Position numbers and translations under genes: made by a program. The notes under the pieces are model-generated. The model worked only from the letters and a program-made list of their open reading frames with translations. It was not told the origin of the DNA and ran no database searches. DNA of 18,663 nt from Candidatus Kapaibacterium sp. (GTDB lineage Bacteria > Bacteroidota > Ignavibacteria > Kapaibacteriales > UBA2268). Of the stretch, positions 14,461 to 18,663 are shown in pieces; position 1 is the stretch's first letter; each line of letters opens with the position of its first letter. The stretch covers positions 1 to 18,663 of the forward strand of contig CALHRB010000148.1 of the NCBI GenBank assembly GCA_938038165.1, written 5' to 3'.

Positions 14461-16335
14461 ATGATTAAAGATAAATTGTCAAGAACACCAGTCAGCCAAC
14501 AGCCTCTTGTTGTTCATAAAGAAGAACAAGGAGGAATTGGTTCACTGGTCGAAGTAGAAATAAATAATAGAAAGATTCAAGTTCAGATGGGAACAACAAT
14601 CCTGGAAGCTTGCAAAGAAAATAATATTCACATCCCCACATTATGTTATCACGAAGACCTATGCCTTGCCGGATTATGCAGAATTTGTGTGGTTGAAATT
14701 GAAGGAATGAGAACACTGCAGGCTTCCTGCACTTACCCAATTACAAACAAATTGAAAATACAAACATCGAGCGAAAAAGTCCGTAAAGCTCGAAGACACA
14801 TTTTAGATCTGCTGCTGAGCGAGCATTATGGAGAATGCTATGTATGTCATCGTAATGGTAACTGCGAGCTTCAAAGTTTAGCAAAAGAATATGGAGTTGA
14901 CGGATTTAAGTTCGGTCATATTACCGAAAGACGACACTCCGTTGACCGCTCGAGCTATTCAGTTATAAGGGATATGGATAAGTGTGTTTTATGCAAAAGG
15001 TGCGTCAGAACTTGTATTGATTTGCAGGAAGTTGGTGTTCTCGAAGCAACACACAGAGGTTATGATACAACAATATCTACCTTCTACGACAAGCCATTGG
15101 CAGATGTTATATGTATTAATTGTGGTCAGTGCATTAACAGATGTCCCACTGCCGCTTTAAAAGCAAATGATCCCTCTGATGAAATCTGGGTTGCTATTGA
15201 TGACCCCAAAAAACATGTTGTTATACAAACTGCTCCATCCCCAAGAGCTTCTATTGGCGAAGAATTCGGCTTGCCCGCAGGTCATTCAATGACAAAACAA
15301 TTGAATACGGCTCTACGCTGGATTGGTTTCGACAAAGTTTTCGATACTAACTTTACGGCTGACCTTACAATCATGGAAGAAGGGACAGAATTACTAAACA
15401 GATTGAAAAAGAAAATTGTTGAAGGGGATAATAGTATAAAACTACCTCAATTTACTTCTTGCTCCCCAGGATGGGTGAAATATATTGAACATTTTTATCC
15501 AGATTATCTGGATTATCTTTCGTCCTGCAAATCACCTCAGCAAATGTTTGGAGCCTTGATCAAGACATTCTATGCTCAGGAAAATAATATTGCCCCTGAA
15601 GACATAGTTACAGTTGCCCTTATGCCATGCTCAGCTAAGAAATTCGAATGCAACAGACCCGAAATGCATTCATCGGGCTTCAAGGATGTGGACTATGGGC
15701 TCACAACTCGTGAAATGGCTCAGATGATAAAAGAAGCAGGCATTTATTTACCGGATTTAGATGGATCTGGTTTTGATGATCCATTCGGCGATGCTTCCGG
15801 GGCGGGACTTATCTTTGGGGCAACCGGTGGTGTGATGGAAGCGGCTTTAAGAACTGTCTATGAGATTGTTACCGGAAGAGAAGTTCCTTTCGAGAATTTA
15901 GAAATTACTCCCTGTCGTGGATTCGAAGGTGTTCGTCAGGCATCTGTCAAACTTGAAGGAACTTTGCCCGAATGGAATTTTCTTGAAGGTGTTGATCTGA
16001 ACTTTATGATTGCCCATGGCACTGCCAATGCAAAAAAAGTTATGGAAGCACTTGTTCGCGGTGAACTGGAAAATATTCACTTTATCGAAATTATGGCTTG
16101 TCCTGGCGGATGCATTGGTGGAGGTGGGCAGCCGATTCCTACATCCCCTGAGATTAGAAAAAAAAGAGCTGAAGCCATTTATAACGAAGATAGAGGCTTG
16201 GAGCTGAGGAAATCTCATAATAATCCACATATTAAGTATATATACGAAAAATTCTTGATTGACGGTCCCTGCGGGCATATATCTCATAAATTACTTCATA
16301 CTCATTATGTTAAAAGAGGAAAATTTATAGCGTAA
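14461..16335 (+). CDS. hydA: [FeFe] hydrogenase catalytic subunit HydA
   Basis: Reversible H2 evolution/oxidation at the H-cluster; cytoplasmic catalytic subunit of the NAD-linked complex. Domains in order: a [2Fe-2S] ferredoxin (Cys62, Cys73, Cys76, Cys90); a His-Cys3 [4Fe-4S] domain (His122, Cys126, Cys129, Cys135); a two-[4Fe-4S] ferredoxin (Cys175/178/181/185 and Cys218/221/224/228); and the H-domain (about 253-600) with its small-subunit-like tail ending in SHKLLHTHY. H-cluster motifs are TSCSPGW (332-338), MPCSAKKFE (388-396) and EIMACPGGCIGGGGQP (543-558), giving ligands Cys390, Cys547 and Cys551. Position 335 is Ser where the textbook L1 motif TSCCPxW has the cluster-ligand Cys; Cys334, the proton-relay cysteine position, is kept. 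The proton-path IMEEGTE is present. It lacks the extra C-terminal [2Fe-2S] domain of Thermotoga HydA. An N-terminal extension of about 28 residues is not conserved. No maturase genes are nearby. Confidence 0.94.
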   Translation: MIKDKLSRTPVSQQPLVVHKEEQGGIGSLVEVEINNRKIQVQMGTTILEACKENNIHIPTLCYHEDLCLAGLCRICVVEIEGMRTLQASCTYPITNKLKIQTSSEKVRKARRHILDLLLSEHYGECYVCHRNGNCELQSLAKEYGVDGFKFGHITERRHSVDRSSYSVIRDMDKCVLCKRCVRTCIDLQEVGVLEATHRGYDTTISTFYDKPLADVICINCGQCINRCPTAALKANDPSDEIWVAIDDPKKHVVIQTAPSPRASIGEEFGLPAGHSMTKQLNTALRWIGFDKVFDTNFTADLTIMEEGTELLNRLKKKIVEGDNSIKLPQFTSCSPGWVKYIEHFYPDYLDYLSSCKSPQQMFGALIKTFYAQENNIAPEDIVTVALMPCSAKKFECNRPEMHSSGFKDVDYGLTTREMAQMIKEAGIYLPDLDGSGFDDPFGDASGAGLIFGATGGVMEAALRTVYEIVTGREVPFENLEITPCRGFEGVRQASVKLEGTLPEWNFLEGVDLNFMIAHGTANAKKVMEALVRGELENIHFIEIMACPGGCIGGGGQPIPTSPEIRKKRAEAIYNEDRGLELRKSHNNPHIKYIYEKFLIDGPCGHISHKLLHTHYVKRGKFIA

Positions 16336-16417
16336 GTCTTTTTCCTAAAAAATATTAGCAGGGAATATTCATTTCTCATTAAATTGGGAAATAAATTATT
16401 TTTTTTATGAATTTTTT

Positions 16418-17863
16418 ATGAGTAAAAACTTCCTGAAATTAGTTCCCGAAAGGGTGAAATTCGACCAATTCTGGGTTGAAATAAGGAAGCGAAACCGTTG
16501 GCTGATTTTGCTAAGATATTGTGCCGTTATTCTTCTTACAACTCTCATCATAGGAATTTTGTTATTACAAAATATCTTCCCGAATTTTCATATTAATACA
16601 AGTCCTCTTTGGATTATAGCGGGCTCGATTTTAATTTATAATATTTTGTTTCATCAACTTTGGCTTTTCCTTTCAAAAAAAAGAAAATGGTATTTGCAAA
16701 AAAAATCCGAATTTATTGACAAAGGGTTCCATAGCTTGCATTTTTCCCTTATTCAAATTTGTTGCGATCTTACTGCTTTGTTATTATTTATTTATTATAC
16801 TGGCGGAGTTGAGTCTCCTTTGTTTGTCTTTTTCATTTTTCATATTATTATTGGTTCTTTGTTCTTACCTGGTGAAATAATCGCAATACTTGTTACAATA
16901 GTTCTTGGTATCTCAATAGCAGGTTCAGTTTTAGAGCTGAATGGAAATATACCTCATTATGCTATTTTCGGCTACCTTGATACCCCCCTTTATAACAATA
17001 AGGTCCATTTGATATTTTTCTTTGGAACATTTGGAATTGCTCTTTATTTGTCAGTCTATCTGGCAAATTCAATAGCTAAAACATTATACCAACGAGAAAG
17101 AGCCTTAACTAATGCTTATGAAGAACTGGAAAACGCCGAAAAAACTAAATCAAGATATGTTCAGGCAGTAGTCCACGACCTGAAAACTCCGATAGCCGCT
17201 ACTCTTACTTACATTGATATGATTCTCGAAGGAACTTTTGGCGATGCTCCACGTCAGATTCTTAGACCTATTGAACGCTCAAAAATCAGATTAAGCAATG
17301 CCATTCAGACTATCAATGATATACTTCATATTTCCCAAATCAAAATTGAATCAGGAATCGAGAGCATAACAAAAGTAAATCTAATTGAAATTTTCGATGA
17401 AATTCATAGAGAAATTCTTTTTTTAATTGAAAATAAAGGTATTACTTATTCATTCATTGCCGCCGACGAGGAAGAACTGATTATAATCAGTGACCCAAAA
17501 TTATTAAAACTCGCTATTTCAAATTTGCTCTCAAATGCTTACAAATATACTGAACCTGGCGGCAAAATTCAGGTTAAATTAAATGAAACAAAAGATTATC
17601 TAACAATATCTATTGCCGACACAGGTATTGGAATTCCCGAAAACGAACAAAACAAGATATTCAATCCATTCTACAGAACATCACTCTCCAAATCCAAAGG
17701 GATTGAAGGCTCTGGACTCGGACTGTCAATGGTCAGCGAAATAGTCGAAAAATTCAACGGCAAAATCGATGTGAAATCTCCCTCGTACCTCTCTGATTCA
17801 AACGTCAGACCCGGCACGGAATTCATTATTACACTGCCCAAGGTTTTTGAACTTATGAAATAA
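16418..17863 (+). CDS. Membrane sensor histidine kinase with six-helix N-terminal domain
   Basis: Probably autophosphorylates on His253 and passes phosphate to a response regulator; inner membrane. The first about 220 residues hold roughly six transmembrane helices and no large periplasmic loop, so the signal is sensed in or near the membrane. One helix boundary has YYTGGVESPLF (126-136), reminiscent of the GGxxNPF quinone-site motif of RegB/PrrB redox kinases. A short coiled segment leads to a HisKA domain with VVHDLKTP (251-258). The HATPase domain has the N-box NLLSNAYKYT (369-378), the G1 box DTGIGIP (401-407) and the G2 box GSGLGLSM (431-438). All catalytic motifs are intact, and 481 residues is normal. 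It lies 82 bases after hydA with only A/T-rich sequence between, so it may be the last gene of the hydrogenase transcript. The likely but unproven partner is the single-domain regulator at 12411. Confidence 0.88.
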   Translation: MSKNFLKLVPERVKFDQFWVEIRKRNRWLILLRYCAVILLTTLIIGILLLQNIFPNFHINTSPLWIIAGSILIYNILFHQLWLFLSKKRKWYLQKKSEFIDKGFHSLHFSLIQICCDLTALLLFIYYTGGVESPLFVFFIFHIIIGSLFLPGEIIAILVTIVLGISIAGSVLELNGNIPHYAIFGYLDTPLYNNKVHLIFFFGTFGIALYLSVYLANSIAKTLYQRERALTNAYEELENAEKTKSRYVQAVVHDLKTPIAATLTYIDMILEGTFGDAPRQILRPIERSKIRLSNAIQTINDILHISQIKIESGIESITKVNLIEIFDEIHREILFLIENKGITYSFIAADEEELIIISDPKLLKLAISNLLSNAYKYTEPGGKIQVKLNETKDYLTISIADTGIGIPENEQNKIFNPFYRTSLSKSKGIEGSGLGLSMVSEIVEKFNGKIDVKSPSYLSDSNVRPGTEFIITLPKVFELMK

Positions 17864-17944
17864 ACGAATATATTCAACTGAAAACAACTTAATCTTGACT
17901 CAAAAGCAAATAGCCTTGAATGTATATAATATATCTTGATATTA

Positions 17945-18663
17945 TTACCTTCTTAACATCATTTTGATCGTTTTTGAATTACTGCCTGCTTTCAATCTGC
18001 AAAAATAAATACCACCGGGTAACTGCATTCCGTTTGAATCATAACCATTCCATATTACCTCGTATTGGTCAGCTTCTACTGAATGATTAACGAGCTCCAG
18101 AACTTTATTGCCCAACATATCTATAATTTCCAGTATTGCATCGCATTTTTCAGGAACTGAAAATTTGATCTTGGTTTCTCTATCAAAGGGATTTGGATAG
18201 TTTTCCTGTAACGTCAGATTGATGGAATTGTCGTAATAAATAGTAACAACTTGAGAGCCAATGTTTGAGGTTCCGTCTATATCTATTTGCCTAAGGACAT
18301 ATTGATAGGTCTTTCCTGAAATAATATCCCTATCTGTATAATTATAATTCCTTACAACAGAAGAATTTCCGTAACCTTTAACAAAACCGATAGATGTCCA
18401 ATCTGTCTGTTCGCCCAAAATTCTCCTATCCAGATAAAAACCTTTATTGTTTTGTTCGGAAGCGGTTGCCCAATATAGGTCAATTGCTTTATCACGGGCT
18501 AAACCTTCAAAATAGATAAGTTCAACAGGTATGATATCTCTATCTTGTAATAAAGTGTCTTTTTCATCATCTTCTGTTGCAAGGAAAGCCGTATAAGTTG
18601 ATAGCACATTATATTCCAGACTTTTGTTAATTATGTCATAAAGATTGAGCAGAGTCTTAGTTC
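17945..18663 (-). CDS. Secreted protein with T9SS type A sorting domain, C-terminal part (5' end outside window)
   Basis: The frame is open from the window edge to the TAA at 17945. The GTG at 18607 is not a convincing start, because the reading frame continues upstream without a stop and reads TKTLLNLYDIINKSLEYN before it. This extension plus VLSTYTAFLATED resembles the end of the region after the vWA domain in VIT/vWA proteins, which typically have 'ls-kY-vls-YTaFla'. Next comes an immunoglobulin-like module (IIPVELIYFEG, LYWATASEQNNKGFYLDRR, YNYTDRDIISGKTYQYVLRQ) common in Ignavibacteria-type surface proteins. The last about 85 residues are a Por-type sorting domain: ENYPNPFDRETKIKFS, IIDMLGNKVLEL, WNGYDSNGMQLPGGIYF and a basic MMLRR end. 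This predicts export by Sec and cleavage and attachment by the type IX system. The vWA assignment is inferred from a short stretch only. The gene converges on the kinase gene, 81 bases apart. Confidence 0.8.
   Translation of the reverse strand, partial: TKTLLNLYDIINKSLEYNVLSTYTAFLATEDDEKDTLLQDRDIIPVELIYFEGLARDKAIDLYWATASEQNNKGFYLDRRILGEQTDWTSIGFVKGYGNSSVVRNYNYTDRDIISGKTYQYVLRQIDIDGTSNIGSQVVTIYYDNSINLTLQENYPNPFDRETKIKFSVPEKCDAILEIIDMLGNKVLELVNHSVEADQYEVIWNGYDSNGMQLPGGIYFCRLKAGSNSKTIKMMLRR

Noticed and set aside
15898..16287. A 129-codon antisense open frame inside hydA
   Set aside because: It is antisense to the conserved H-domain motifs and its translation is low-complexity and unfamiliar, so it is a shadow of the real gene.
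16351..16369. AATATT...AATATT stem downstream of hydA as a terminator
   Set aside because: The stem is only six A/T pairs with no T tract, and such palindromes are expected by chance in this A/T-rich spacer.
17866..17935. ATATTCAA...TTGAATGTAT inverted repeat between the kinase gene and the T9SS cargo gene
   Set aside because: It has a mismatch after six to seven pairs, a loop near 40 bases and no T tract, so it is too weak to call a shared terminator.

Overview
The window is AT-rich bacterial chromosome with almost no spacer DNA. It contains no RNA genes, insertion sequences, phage genes or CRISPR arrays that I can see. The best clue to the host is the truncated reading frame at the right end. 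It encodes an immunoglobulin-like module followed by a type IX secretion (Por) sorting domain with the NYPNPF signature. That points to the Bacteroidota/Chlorobiota/Ignavibacteriota group, and this style of C-terminus is most typical of the Ignavibacteria/Kapabacteria side. A trimeric-type [FeFe] hydrogenase and a propionyl-CoA-type carboxylase suggest an anaerobic or facultative fermentative life. The lineage call is inference, because no marker gene such as 16S rRNA is present.

Left part, + strand (1-4586): the tail of a ferritin-like/rubrerythrin-type protein; a two-gene siroheme block (SirC-type precorrin-2 dehydrogenase/ferrochelatase, and a CobA-HemD fusion); then a biotin carrier protein and an acyl-CoA carboxyltransferase. 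The carboxylase pair lacks its biotin carboxylase partner here. The + strand run ends one base from a converging gene.

Middle, - strand (4588-12223): a six-gene co-directional run. In transcription order it encodes a membrane protein with TerB-like and SPOR-like regions, a PAP2 phosphatase, the protease SppA, a lipoprotein form of methionine sulfoxide reductase MsrA, the tRNA methylthiotransferase MtaB, and an ArnT/PMT-type glycosyltransferase. Most of these have envelope or stress roles. The most striking non-coding signal of the window lies between sppA and msrA. A perfect 12-bp inverted repeat buries the msrA start codon and Shine-Dalgarno-like bases and runs straight into a T tract.

Right part, + strand (12411-17863): a hydrogenase cluster. 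A single-domain response regulator is followed by the three subunits of a NAD(H)-linked [FeFe] hydrogenase (NuoE-like, NuoF-like, HydA), and then a six-helix membrane sensor histidine kinase. The three catalytic genes have strong Shine-Dalgarno sequences and short gaps, which fits one transcript. A Bacteroidota-type -7 promoter element lies upstream of the response regulator. HydA carries a serine in the first H-cluster motif where the textbook sequence has a cluster-ligand cysteine. The cluster contains no hydrogenase maturation genes, so HydE, HydF and HydG must be encoded elsewhere.

No gene-free stretch exceeds 300 bases. The longest gaps are the divergent region 12224-12410 and the spacer 6265-6433; both are described below. 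I see no clearly new multi-gene system. The best candidates for follow-up are the msrA hairpin, the HydA ligand variant, the regulator pair around the hydrogenase and the TerB-SPOR membrane protein.
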